A DNA stretch of 39,746 bases, from NCBI GenBank assembly GCA_030041735.1, contig JASIBA010000080.1:1-39746 (forward strand), read 5' to 3'. This document shows positions 1 through 7,281 of the stretch, piece after piece. Each line of letters starts with the position of its first letter. Position 1 is the stretch's first letter. This DNA comes from Thermoplasmata archaeon. GTDB lineage: Archaea > Thermoplasmatota > Thermoplasmata > Lutacidiplasmatales > UBA184. A program made the position numbers and the translations under genes. The notes under the pieces were generated by a model. That model was not told the origin of the DNA. It saw only the letters and a list, made by a program, of their open reading frames with translations, and did not search any database.

Positions 1-737
1 CCCGCCGCGCCGGCCTTGCCGGCGCCGCCGCTGCCGCCTTCGCCGCCGGTGCCGCCCCAGCCGCCGATCGCACCGGCGCCTCCGACGCCTCCGACCCCGC
101 CGGTCGCGAGGTTGTCCTCGAAGGTGTCGTTCGTGAGGGTAACGTTACCGGTAGAGATCCAGATCGCGCCGCCTTCGGCGGACCCGACGGACTGGCCCGC
201 GCCCGCGGCGACGACCGTACCGCCGTTCTTGCCGGCGGTCCCCGCCTTGCCCGCGTCGCCCTTGCCGCCGTTCGCCCCGTTATGACCGCCCGCTCCGTTG
301 GGTGCGTTGCTCCCGCTCGACCCGACGCCGCCGTTGGCGGACGACGCGCTCCCGTCGTACAGGCCCACGCCGTTGATCGTGAGCTGGCCGCCCGTGACCT
401 GGAAGAATTGCGTGCTGAAGTCTCCTTCGAACGTCACGAAGTAGCCGCCGGAGTCGATGACGATCGATAGGCCGGTCGGGATGGAGGCGAACGTGCTGAA
501 GTCGACCGTGCAGCTCTCGCCGTAGACGTACGTACCGCTCACCGTGATGTTCGAGAGGAGGCTGGCCGCCGTGCAGTTTGTGAGGGTCGTCGTCGGCTGG
601 CCCGCCGCCGACACCGCCAGCCGGGTCGAAGCGGGACCGGCGTTCAGCGCCCCTCCCGCGGTGGGGATCATTCCGATCACCACAAACGTGGTCAGCGCGA
701 TCACGATGGACATCCAGGTCAAGTTGTTCTTCGTCAC
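1..737 (-). CDS. Secreted Gly-rich (PGRS-like) surface protein, C-terminus missing
   Basis: The reading frame is open from a GTG at 737 to the left edge, so only about 245 N-terminal residues are visible. A basic-polar N-terminus (VTKNNLTW) leads into a hydrophobic stretch (MSIVIALTTFVVIGMIP) that reads as a signal peptide; an internal ATG at 713 is the alternative start. The mature part has beta-helix-like stretches (GGAIWISTGNVTLTNDTF) typical of parallel beta-helix surface proteins, and two Gly/Ala-rich blocks with GGxGGxGG spacing that resemble PE_PGRS or collagen-like low-complexity regions. It is probably exported and exposed on the cell surface. Function is unknown; resemblance to mycobacterial PGRS proteins is compositional only. 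Confidence 0.75.
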   Translation of the reverse strand, partial: MTKNNLTWMSIVIALTTFVVIGMIPTAGGALNAGPASTRLAVSAAGQPTTTLTNCTAASLLSNITVSGTYVYGESCTVDFSTFASIPTGLSIVIDSGGYFVTFEGDFSTQFFQVTGGQLTINGVGLYDGSASSANGGVGSSGSNAPNGAGGHNGANGGKGDAGKAGTAGKNGGTVVAAGAGQSVGSAEGGAIWISTGNVTLTNDTFEDNLATGGVGGVGGAGAIGGWGGTGGEGGSGGAGKAGAA

Positions 738-784
738 GTCGAGGCCCCCGGCCGCCCTGCGAACGAAGTGCGCCGCTACAAACC

Positions 785-825
785 TTACGGAACGGAAACT
801 CTATAGTTTCCCGTCCGGTCCGTAA
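785..825. promoter_or_regulatory. Nested inverted repeat in front of the Gly-rich protein gene
   Basis: Inner arms ggaaact (794-800) and agtttcc (805-811) are perfect complements around ctat; outer arms ttacgga (785-791) and tccgtaa (819-825) are also perfect. Read on the minus strand the centre gives CTATAGAG, a possible TATA element 60-70 bases before the start at 737. It also lies downstream of the CDGSH gene on the same strand, so it could be an operator, a promoter or a terminator-like structure. Confidence 0.45.
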
Positions 826-901
826 GTCACCTGGCCTCTATGGGTGCCGGGAAAAGTAGGGGGATTTCGAAGGGACCGGGTACGGGCGCGCACGCCGCGG
901 G

Positions 902-1603
902 CTACCGCGGCTCGATCCCGTCGCGGAACTCGATCGACGCGTGGCTGCCGTTGCAGAACGGCTTGTTGACCGACGCGCCGCAGCGGCAGAGGGTGAGCCG
1001 GTTCCGCCGCTCGTAGGGCGTTCCGTCAGGCGACTCGACCCGGATCCCGCCCCGCACCCACAGCGGTCCGCTCACCCCGAGGACCGGGTCCTCGACCACG
1101 CCGATCGACGGCGGCAGCTCCGGCTCGACCGCTTCACCGGTGACCTTGTCGTGCAGCACGAGCCGACCGGACGGGCATTGCGTTCCCTCGTGGATCACGA
1201 GCTCGCGGACCCTCGGGTCGTCGGTGCGACCGATGAGGGCCCAGATCTTCCCGCCGGGGTCGCAGAACCGGGCGAACGCGCACAGGTGCTCGGCGTCGCT
1301 CAGGACGTGCGTCGGGCCGTCCAGGCGCTCGGACTGGCGTTCGATCGGCCGCCGCGACGCCGTCTCGGTACCATCGAAGCCGATCTTTGCGTGCGTGCCA
1401 TCGCAGAACGGCTTGGTCTTGGACTGGCCGCAGCGGCAGAGGAAGTACTCCTCCTTCGCGTCGAACGAGCGGCCCTCCTTCCACTCCCAGGACTCCTTCC
1501 GCGCGTTCGCGACGATCCGCTGCACCGCGAGCGGGACTTTGCCCACGACGCGGTACGGCCCATCCTTCGTGACGACGATCTTCGGCTCGTCCTCCCCCGC
1601 CAT
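902..1603 (-). CDS. CDGSH iron-sulfur protein with two CDGSH motifs
   Basis: A protein of 233 residues starting at the ATG at 1603, chosen because GAGGAAGG lies just upstream and the open frame before it is low-complexity. The first CDGSH motif is C56-x-C58...C67-D-G-T-H71 (CRCGQSKTKPFCDGTH), the three-Cys one-His ligand set for a 2Fe-2S cluster. A middle segment with C-x6-FC and EGTQCPSGRLVLHDK resembles the domain usually found between the motifs in long prokaryotic members. The second motif near the C-terminus (CRCGASVNKPFCNGSH) keeps all ligands but has Asn for Asp after the third Cys. These are small redox or cluster-transfer proteins; the partner here is not evident. Confidence 0.88.
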   Translation of the reverse strand: MAGEDEPKIVVTKDGPYRVVGKVPLAVQRIVANARKESWEWKEGRSFDAKEEYFLCRCGQSKTKPFCDGTHAKIGFDGTETASRRPIERQSERLDGPTHVLSDAEHLCAFARFCDPGGKIWALIGRTDDPRVRELVIHEGTQCPSGRLVLHDKVTGEAVEPELPPSIGVVEDPVLGVSGPLWVRGGIRVESPDGTPYERRNRLTLCRCGASVNKPFCNGSHASIEFRDGIEPR

Positions 1604-1899
1604 GGCCCCTTCCTCGACGCCCGCACTCGCCGGGGCCTTAGAAAGGGTCGCGCACCCCGGCGCCACCGCGGGGGTTCTGAGCCCGCTCTCGGGCCGTCGG
1701 GTCCGGACCCGAGGGGACGGAGTCGGGGGCGATCTGTCGGTGACATGCGGTGCCGCGCGCGGTGGGGGCTCCCGCGCTCCACGTGCGTGCATGGCCAGCG
1801 AGAGGGGACCCTCGGCTTCGAGCCATCCGATGGGCTGTGGGGGGGGCGCAACCGGGGCCCCGACTATCGGGCCCAGGGAGCGTTGACACCGAGACGGCA
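1604..1899. other. Non-coding stretch upstream of the CDGSH gene
   Basis: No convincing gene was seen on either strand. On the minus strand CTTTCTAAGG near 1640 could be the TATA element of the CDGSH gene, about 37 bases before its start and consistent with a short leader carrying the Shine-Dalgarno-like GAGG. The rest is GC-rich without recognisable structure. Confidence 0.4.
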
Positions 1900-1923
1900 C
1901 CCCGGAGCGGATTCGAACCGCTG
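1900..1923 (-). repeat. tRNA 3'-end fragment (T-arm copy), possible attachment-site remnant
   Basis: Nineteen bases, gagcggattcgaaccgctg at 1905-1923, are identical to the T-arm of the intact tRNA-Gln at 4983-5001, in the same orientation; with one extra G the match extends leftward through ccccg to 1900. On the minus strand this reads as a complete T-stem and loop (AGCGG, TTCGAAT, CCGCT). No D-arm or anticodon arm could be found upstream, so it is not a full tRNA. Weak similarity continues to about 1936 (cgccgac, ggccag). It fits the displaced end of a tRNA left by integration, but a remnant of a different tRNA is also possible. Confidence 0.6.
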
Positions 1924-1952
1924 CGCCGACGGCCAGGAACAAAATCGACAAA

Positions 1953-1964
1953 CATTAAAGTAAT
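1953..1964 (+). promoter_or_regulatory. TATA-like element of the toxin-antitoxin pair
   Basis: The AT-rich cattaaagtaat is centred about 27 bases before the ATG at 1986. This is the spacing expected for a leaderless archaeal transcript beginning at or near the antitoxin start codon. Confidence 0.55.
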
Positions 1965-1985
1965 GCAGCGGCCCTCGGGTGCGCC

Positions 1986-2198
1986 ATGGCCGCGGATCCG
2001 ATCACGAGCCTCAGCATCCACACGTCGACGCTCCGAATGCTTCGACCCTTCAAACGCGGCGACATGACGTGGGATGACGTCCTGCTCGATTTCATCGAGG
2101 AGCACGTCCCGAAGGAGTTCCTGGAGGAGATGGTACACCGAGCCGAGGTACGTCCGCATGTCAGCCTCGCCGAGCTCCGCCGTCGGAGCCGGCTCTAG
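1986..2198 (+). CDS. Putative antitoxin of a type II toxin-antitoxin pair
   Basis: A 70-residue protein just before a RelE/ParE-like toxin gene (9-base gap). The N-terminus (ITSLSIHTSTLRMLRPF) looks like the beta-strand and first helix of a short ribbon-helix-helix DNA-binding domain, followed by TWDDVLLDFIEEHV, which resembles the second half of archaeal VapB/RelB-like antitoxins. The C-terminal 25 residues are charged and would be the toxin-binding tail. By analogy with the family it should bind and neutralise the toxin and repress its own promoter. The assignment rests mainly on gene order, size and this pattern. Confidence 0.75.
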   Translation: MAADPITSLSIHTSTLRMLRPFKRGDMTWDDVLLDFIEEHVPKEFLEEMVHRAEVRPHVSLAELRRRSRL

Positions 2199-2207
2199 GC
2201 GCGGCCC

Positions 2208-2492
2208 GTGGCTCGCGTGGAGTTCACCGACGAGGCGGACGCTCAGTTCCGTCGTCTCCCGCGCGCGGTGCAGATGGAGTACAACGAGATCTTCGACTGG
2301 CTCGAGCGGAACCCGCTTCGCCTGCCTCCGTGGATCGAGTCCAAACAGATCGGGGAGCGCAGGGGTCAGTCGGTCTTTCGAGTCCGCGTCGGGCGATTTC
2401 GAGCCATCTATTGCTTCGACGGCGACGTGGTCACTTTCACTCGGTTTCGAGACCGTCCCAACATACGGTACGGCGCCCAACCCAAATTCTGA
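2208..2492 (+). CDS. RelE/ParE-family toxin
   Basis: A 94-residue protein with a GTG start. The order VEFTDEADAQFRRLP, a helical middle (MEYNEIFDWLERNP), then FRVRVGRFRAIYCFDGDVVTF and a basic C-terminus matches the RelE/ParE fold; the RVRVGxFRxIY strand pair is its most characteristic stretch. RelE members cut mRNA in the ribosomal A site while ParE members poison gyrase; the sequence does not decide which. It follows its antitoxin in what is probably one transcript and sits inside the candidate island bounded by tRNA-Gln repeats, a common home for such modules. Confidence 0.85.
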   Translation: MARVEFTDEADAQFRRLPRAVQMEYNEIFDWLERNPLRLPPWIESKQIGERRGQSVFRVRVGRFRAIYCFDGDVVTFTRFRDRPNIRYGAQPKF

Positions 2493-3143
2493 TTCCGCTT
2501 ACCAGACCTAGGCCCGTCGGCTTCCCCCGGAGAGCACCCGTTCCTACGTTGGGGTTCCGGGAAGCGCGCCCTTCGGCGATCCAACCTGCCGCACGATGAA
2601 GGACCCCACACCTCGGTCCCCACGTAACGAACGCGCCCGAACCCGTCGACCCGTGGCAGGGCGAGTACTCCTGACTGATCCCGGCGGTGCCTCGGTGGAA
2701 GCGCCCTAGCCCTTCCAAGACCGTGGAGGTCGACGGAGGCGAAGGAGCCTTTCCCGCCCCGCTCGGGCTCTCTTCCACCCACCGATCGACCCTCCGCGGC
2801 GTCGGAGCGAGGAGGACCCTAGGGTCCGCGAGCGAGCGCTTCGGCTCGATAGCCCCGAGCGGGGTTCATAGGATTTCGAGTCAAGTGGGGCGATTTCCAA
2901 GGAGAAACCCTCGGCAGTCTGGGGCCGGAAAGGGGCTGGCCGGCCCGCTGCGGCCGGGTCCCCCCCGCATTCCCCGATCGGGAGAGAAACCTCGGGTGGC
3001 CGAGCCGATTAGTGGCTCCGCCGCAGCGTTCCCCGCCGGAACGCCGATGGAGTCGGAAATATTGTGACCCTGCGATTCTCCACGTCCAGGCAAGCCGCGT
3101 GAGCAGCTCTCAGCCGCAGTCCCGCGGCCAGCACCAAGCGGTC
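2493..3143. other. 650-base non-coding region with palindromes
   Basis: No open frame on either strand looks like a protein. Visible structures are a perfect 14-bp palindrome of ggaccct and agggtcc at 2814-2827, a 7-bp inverted repeat gggccgg/ccggccc (2922-2928 and 2940-2946), and the tRNA-end copy at 2849-2862. An AT-rich patch gtcggaaatattgtg lies at about 3052-3066. It could be the decayed end of an integrated element or hold an unrecognised RNA. Confidence 0.45.
2849..2862 (-). repeat. 14-nt exact copy of the tRNA-Gln 3' end
   Basis: atagccccgagcgg here is identical to 4975-4988, which covers the discriminator base, the 3' acceptor strand and the first T-stem bases of tRNA-Gln, in the same orientation. 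It lies 22 bases beyond a perfect 14-bp palindrome. Together with the longer copy at 1900-1923 it may mark a second, nested insertion boundary; chance is not excluded. Confidence 0.45.
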
Positions 3144-3794
3144 TCACGTAGACTCGGTACCGCCCGGCTTACGTCGCGGCCTCGGGTTCAGTCGCCGTGG
3201 AAGGAACAACCATAGCGCCATCGCCACAGAAGCCCCAATCGCGACAATGCCTGCCCCGGTGAAGGCGCTTGCCACGCCTTGCAGCAAACCCGGGATCGGA
3301 CAGAACACAGGATACTCTAACGAGAACTCCTGGCAGCTACTCTGAGATGCGACCCTGGACCCGAGAACGAGGAGACCGATTCCGAACGGAAGCAACGCCG
3401 CGGCCACCCACCGGAAACTCGGAAGGTGAAAGCTTCCGGAGCGACCCGTAAGGGTCGCCGGTCGCCTCTCACCACGCACCGGGCGCGTGACTGGTACCCA
3501 GTAGCCGGCGAAACCCACCAGCGACGCTGAAACCACTAGGGCGAGCAGATTGTAGAACACGTCTATGCCCCACGCACCCGGGCTGCTGTGGTAGTCGCCG
3601 GCAAACGACGTGGTCTCGACGAGGAACAGAGTAGTGAGGAACAGCGCAGCGCCGATCGTTACGACCGGGGTTCGGTTCTTGACGAGCGCCCCCCATAGGG
3701 CTGTCCACCGACTCTCGATTTCGTTTCCTGCGGGCATCAGTCTCGATATGTCAACTCGGACCCCGTCTCTCACACATAGTCGGCCGAGAAGCAA
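3144..3794 (-). CDS. Four-helix membrane protein of unknown function
   Basis: A protein of 216 residues from the start at 3794, or about 197 from an internal ATG at 3737 (MPAGNEIES). Four hydrophobic segments are visible: VVTIGAALFLTTLFLVE, FYNLLALVVSASLVGFAGYW, VAAALLPFGIGLLVLGS and GAGIVAIGASVAMALWLFL, ending in an Arg/Pro-rich cytoplasmic tail. The loop between helices 3 and 4 has two Cys. The longer start overlaps the end of the G1 peptidase gene by 25 bases on the same strand, suggesting co-transcription. No family was recognised. Base composition is lower in GC than the flanking chromosome, in keeping with foreign origin. Confidence 0.7.
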   Translation of the reverse strand: MLLGRLCVRDGVRVDISRLMPAGNEIESRWTALWGALVKNRTPVVTIGAALFLTTLFLVETTSFAGDYHSSPGAWGIDVFYNLLALVVSASLVGFAGYWVPVTRPVRGERRPATLTGRSGSFHLPSFRWVAAALLPFGIGLLVLGSRVASQSSCQEFSLEYPVFCPIPGLLQGVASAFTGAGIVAIGASVAMALWLFLPRRLNPRPRRKPGGTEST

Positions 3795-4881
3795 CTCCAG
3801 AAGGCAATACAGGAAGAGTTCCCGTACGTGATATCACTTACCCACACGTTCTTCGCGGAGTTCGGCTCGCCGTAATTCCCGTAGTTAAAGGGGTTCAGCG
3901 CGGGCAAATCACCGCTCGAACCGACCCCCATGTCCTGGAACGTCACGTGAGGAGTATAGGGTGGAGTGTCGTAGTAGCCGCCGCTATACCCCGGGTTCTC
4001 GACTATCCATTGCGCGTACACCGGAGCCCCCATCGACATCGACTGACTGCTGGTACAACTCTTACTCGATGTGTCATCGTAGATGGAGGTGTAGTAGGTA
4101 CCACTCGAGTACGAGACGTCCGCACGAATCGTATCCCCTGCCGAGGCTTCGAAGCAATTGGTAGCACCAGAGCTCGAGGGGCTGTAAAACTCGTACCAGA
4201 CCGGGTAGTCGGTGTATCCGCATAGCAACGAGCACTGAACCTGGGCATCGAAGCCCGTCTGCGCAATGCCACTATCGCCGTCGATTTCCGCTGTTTCCCC
4301 GACCCAGAAGGACACGTCACAAACGTAGGGCGGGCCGCAGCTCTCGCTTGGCGGCGCCTGCGCGGTAGGAACGTTCATTTGGACGCCTGGTGAAGCAGAG
4401 CTCTCAACTCCCCACCCGGACCATAGGTCATCGGGACCATACTGCGCGCTGCCAGACCCGCCGTACTGTATGTGCGCCCCGAGAACGCCTAAATTCGAGG
4501 GCGCTTCGGAGACGACAACGGAGGCCCCGAGGAGTGTGTTTGTCGCTCGATAGACCTCATTCACCGACGTCAGATCAACGGTACACGACGAGTCAGAGAA
4601 GTTCCACAAGAAGAATTGGCTGCTATGGGCGAGGCCAATTCCATCTCCGAGAGCAGCGGCCGCTGAGGCGAGCTGCTGAGACGCGAGCGCACTGTCGTTC
4701 GCCAAGGTCGAGTTCACATCGGCCTGAATGGCCCAAGACTCTTCCGAGAGCTCCGCCGTAGAGCATGTAAGGGGGGTGTCGACTGCGCTTCTGCAAAATG
4801 CACGGCTGCCCCGGCCATAGTCAGGGAGACCGTCATCACAGCAAACAGCCGACAGACTCCGCGCCAAAGACCAGGACGCAT
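3770..4881 (-). CDS. Secreted G1-family (glutamic, eqolisin-like) peptidase, frame split at poly-C
   Basis: The mature part contains the hallmarks of glutamic peptidase family G1: FWVGETAEIDG, then GIAQTGFD with the catalytic Gln (codon 4259-4261), VWYEFYSP, AGDTIRADV, and AQWIVENP with the catalytic Glu (codon 3998-4000). The Gln-Glu spacing of 87 residues is close to the 83 of scytalidoglutamic peptidase (Q53, E136). A good signal peptide (MRPGLWRGVCRLFAVMTVSL..AEAQ) starts at the ATG at 4881 but lies in another frame; the frames meet at CCCCCC (4771-4776), where a -1 slip or one extra C gives a 370-residue preprotein. The upstream continuation of the main frame runs through the tRNA and is not real. 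Family members are secreted acid proteases; activity here depends on whether the frame is restored. Confidence 0.78.
4771..4776 (-). repeat. Homopolymer C6 tract at the frame switch of the G1 peptidase
   Basis: Six Cs on the coding strand (gggggg on the plus strand) lie where the signal-peptide frame must pass to the mature-enzyme frame. One added C restores a continuous coding sequence. It is a natural place for slipped-strand change, for a sequencing or assembly error, or for a -1 ribosomal slip. Confidence 0.6.
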
Positions 4882-4975
4882 GGGACCACCACTGTCCCGA
4901 ACACGCGACGCTTTCAATAATGAAGCGCCAGGGGACGCCGACGATACGGTGACCCCCTCTCACTCGAAAAACGAA

Positions 4976-5048
4976 TAGCCCCGAGCGGATTCGAACCGCT
5001 GTCGCCGGCTCCAAAGGCCAGCATGCTTGGCCGCTACACCACGGGGCT
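4976..5048 (-). tRNA. tRNA-Gln (anticodon TTG)
   Basis: A 73-base cloverleaf: acceptor AGCCCCG pairs with CGGGGCT and the discriminator is A. The anticodon stem CTGGC/GCCGG encloses the loop CTTTGGA with anticodon TTG. The T-arm is AGCGG-TTCGAAT-CCGCT. CCA is not encoded, as is usual in archaea, and no intron is visible. Its 3' end faces the candidate island, and partial copies of its 3' part lie at 1900-1923 and 2849-2862. Confidence 0.95.
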
Positions 5049-5095
5049 AGGTCGGACAGCGGGCCGCCGCTACAAAAGAGGTCACACGGACCGGA

Positions 5096-6280
5096 TTAGC
5101 GGGCCAGCCTATTCTCCGCAGCGACGCGCGGTTCGACCGCCGGGCGCGGGATCGCGGCGAGCGCGAGGACCGGCAGGGCGACGAGCGCCGCGATCGCGGC
5201 AAAGTACCAGGCGACCGTGAAGCCCCAATCGACCGCGACGAATCCGAAGGCGATCGCCAGGCCGCTGCCGAGGAGGATCTGGACACCGTTGATCAACGCG
5301 AGCGAGAGGGCGAGCGTCTCGGGCTGCATCCCGGGGAGATACGAGGGCACCAGGTAGAGGTCCGCGAAGACAACCGACACCGCGAAGCCGAAGAACCCGA
5401 ACACGACCAGCAGGCCGACGAACGGGAGGTACGGTACCAGGAAGATCACGACGCCCGCCGGGATCCCCCAGGCCACGAGCAGGCGCCGGGACCCCTTCGC
5501 GCGCTCGCCCACCCACCCCCCGTACGGCCCCCCGACGACTTCGATGAGGATCAGCAACGTCGGCAAGGAGGCGGCCAGGGTGAGGCTCCAGCCCGGATGT
5601 TCCGTCGCGGCGAACTGGACCGTGTACTGCGCCAGGATGTAGCTCGCGGCCCAGAGTCCGGTGAGCGCGAGCGCGAGCGACCAGAGCGTCCGCGACCGGA
5701 GGAGCGGGGCGGCCGCCCTCCAGACCTCGGCCCGAGAACTCCCGCTCGGCGGAGCCGCGGTCGGCGGGAGGAAGACCGAGGCCGCGGCCGCAGCCACCAG
5801 GAGCGCCACGCCCCCGATGCCGAGCGCCCAGGGCCATCCCAGCGCCTCGCCGAGGACGGCGCCGGCCAGGATCCCGATGCCCGCGCCCACGCTGAACCCG
5901 GCGTTGTAGAGGCCGATGACCGGACCGCGAGACCCGGCGGGATAGTACGAGGCCACGAGCCCGAGGGCGGGCGCGAAGAAGAACGCGGCCCCGGCCCCGA
6001 CCCCGAACCGAAGGCCCGCGAGCACGATCCAGTTCGGCGCGAAGGCGGACGCCAACGCGAACGCTCCCATGATGACCAAGGCCGCGAGGCAGACGCGACG
6101 GTTCCCCCAGCGGAGCGCCGCGAACCCGGCCGGAAGCTGGAAGATCCCCGCGCCGGCGAGGAACGCCCCGAGCACGATGCCGAGCCGCTCCGTCCCGATC
6201 GAAAAGTCCGTGCCGATGAGCGGCAGCACGGCGCCCACGTTGTACCAGCTGAACGCGTAGATCGCGCGCGCGAGGACCAG
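5096..6280 (-). CDS. MFS transporter
   Basis: About 390 residues with roughly twelve hydrophobic helices. The first helix is LARAIYAFSWYNVGAVLPL; a loop with LRWGNRRVC after the second helix resembles MFS motif A. The substrate cannot be told. The start is unresolved: homologous-looking sequence begins near 6310, but the only ATG, GTG or TTG in frame before the first helix is a TTG at 6484, which would add a 68-residue unrelated extension inside the upstream hydrolase gene. The coordinate given is the CTG just before helix 1. It follows the MBL-fold gene on the same strand and is followed by tRNA-Gln, so it is the last gene of the operon. Confidence 0.8.
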   Translation of the reverse strand: MVLARAIYAFSWYNVGAVLPLIGTDFSIGTERLGIVLGAFLAGAGIFQLPAGFAALRWGNRRVCLAALVIMGAFALASAFAPNWIVLAGLRFGVGAGAAFFFAPALGLVASYYPAGSRGPVIGLYNAGFSVGAGIGILAGAVLGEALGWPWALGIGGVALLVAAAAASVFLPPTAAPPSGSSRAEVWRAAAPLLRSRTLWSLALALTGLWAASYILAQYTVQFAATEHPGWSLTLAASLPTLLILIEVVGGPYGGWVGERAKGSRRLLVAWGIPAGVVIFLVPYLPFVGLLVVFGFFGFAVSVVFADLYLVPSYLPGMQPETLALSLALINGVQILLGSGLAIAFGFVAVDWGFTVAWYFAAIAALVALPVLALAAIPRPAVEPRVAAENRLAR

Positions 6281-6326
6281 GGTGATCGCGCCGCCGTGCC
6301 GGCGAGCGTACGCGGTCGCCGTCGCC

Positions 6327-7271
6327 TCAACTCCTGCCGAGCAGTCCGTGCGTCTCGAAGTACCGGAGGAACCCCGCAGCCGCGAGATCGTAGCCCGACA
6401 CCATCGTCGACCGATCGTCCCGGCCCGGCGGGCCGGGCGAGACCCGGGCGGTCGACCGGTCGTGTTCTCGCAGCCGCTCCGCAACGAACGCCACCTCGCC
6501 GCGCTCCCGGGCCGCCGCGAGCGCGACGTCGCGCCAGTCCTCGACGATCCCGCGGTAGCGCGCGAGGTCCTCCGAACCGTCGGGGCTCGGGCCGAAGTGG
6601 CTGTAGAGCACCCGCGCCGGGTCGAGACGCCGCATCGCCTCGACGCTCGCGAACAGCGCCTCGAGATCGAGGTCGGGCGGCGGGACCGCCGGCCGCGCGT
6701 GCGCGCTGCGCTCCAGCCGCACGCCCGCGCCGTCTCCCGTGAACACGCCCCGGATCCGGGAGTCGAAGAACGCGAGGTGGTGTCGCGCGTGCCCCGGGGT
6801 CGCGAGCACCGAGAGCGTGCCGCCCCGGAGCGGAAACTCCTCCCCGCCGCGCAGCGCGACGATCCTTCCGGGCGTCACCGGGACGATCGGCCCCCACAGA
6901 GGCTCCGCCGCGGCGCCCCACGCGCGTCGCGCGCTGGCGATGAGCCGGGAGGGGTCGATCAGGTGGGGCACGCCCAGCTCGTGGGCGTAGAACGTGGCGT
7001 TCGGCAGCGCGTCGAGGAGGCTGCCGACGCCGCCGGCGTGATCGAGGTGGATGTGGGTCACGAAGACGTGGCGAACGGCCGCGCGGTCGACCCCGGCCCG
7101 TTCGAGGCCCGCCAGCAGCGGCTGCCGGCAGGTGGTCGGGCCGGTCTCCACGAGCGACCACCCCTCGTCCTCCGGTAGCAGGTAGGCCGCCACGAGGCCC
7201 TCCGTGTCCCGGAAGTCGAGGTCGAGCAGCTGGCGACCCTCCCCGAGCTCCAGCACGCGGGGTCGGGCCAC
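6327..7271 (-). CDS. MBL-fold metallohydrolase
   Basis: A 314-residue protein with the metallo-beta-lactamase-fold signature THIHLDHAGG (H73, H75, D77, H78), a later metal ligand in ATPGHARHH, and FTGDGAG supplying the bridging Asp. The N-terminus (VAAYLLPEDEGWSLVETGP) is the usual first beta-strands of glyoxalase-II-like or quorum-quenching-like hydrolases. The C-terminal third is helical, with a conserved-looking LYSHFGPSPDG. Such enzymes are cytoplasmic hydrolases using two Zn or Fe ions; the ester or thioester cut here is unknown. Ten bases separate it from the upstream protease gene, consistent with one operon. Confidence 0.88.
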   Translation of the reverse strand: MARPRVLELGEGRQLLDLDFRDTEGLVAAYLLPEDEGWSLVETGPTTCRQPLLAGLERAGVDRAAVRHVFVTHIHLDHAGGVGSLLDALPNATFYAHELGVPHLIDPSRLIASARRAWGAAAEPLWGPIVPVTPGRIVALRGGEEFPLRGGTLSVLATPGHARHHLAFFDSRIRGVFTGDGAGVRLERSAHARPAVPPPDLDLEALFASVEAMRRLDPARVLYSHFGPSPDGSEDLARYRGIVEDWRDVALAAARERGEVAFVAERLREHDRSTARVSPGPPGRDDRSTMVSGYDLAAAGFLRYFETHGLLGRS

Positions 7272-7281
7272 GGCGCCGCTC

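Noticed and set aside
1900-1990. A complete tRNA gene on the minus strand around the T-arm sequence
   Set aside because: Only the T-arm and part of an acceptor-like strand are present; no D-arm, anticodon arm or matching 5' acceptor was found upstream, and no intron arrangement made a cloverleaf.
4882-5014. Use of the in-frame upstream part (to 5014) as the N-terminus of the G1 peptidase
   Set aside because: It runs through the tRNA-Gln gene and has no signal peptide, whereas a proper signal peptide exists in the neighbouring frame.
5551-7161. Long minus-strand frame of 536 codons across the MFS and MBL-fold genes
   Set aside because: It is rich in Arg, Pro, Gly and Ala with no domain signature and overlaps two well-recognised genes in other frames; a GC-bias artefact.
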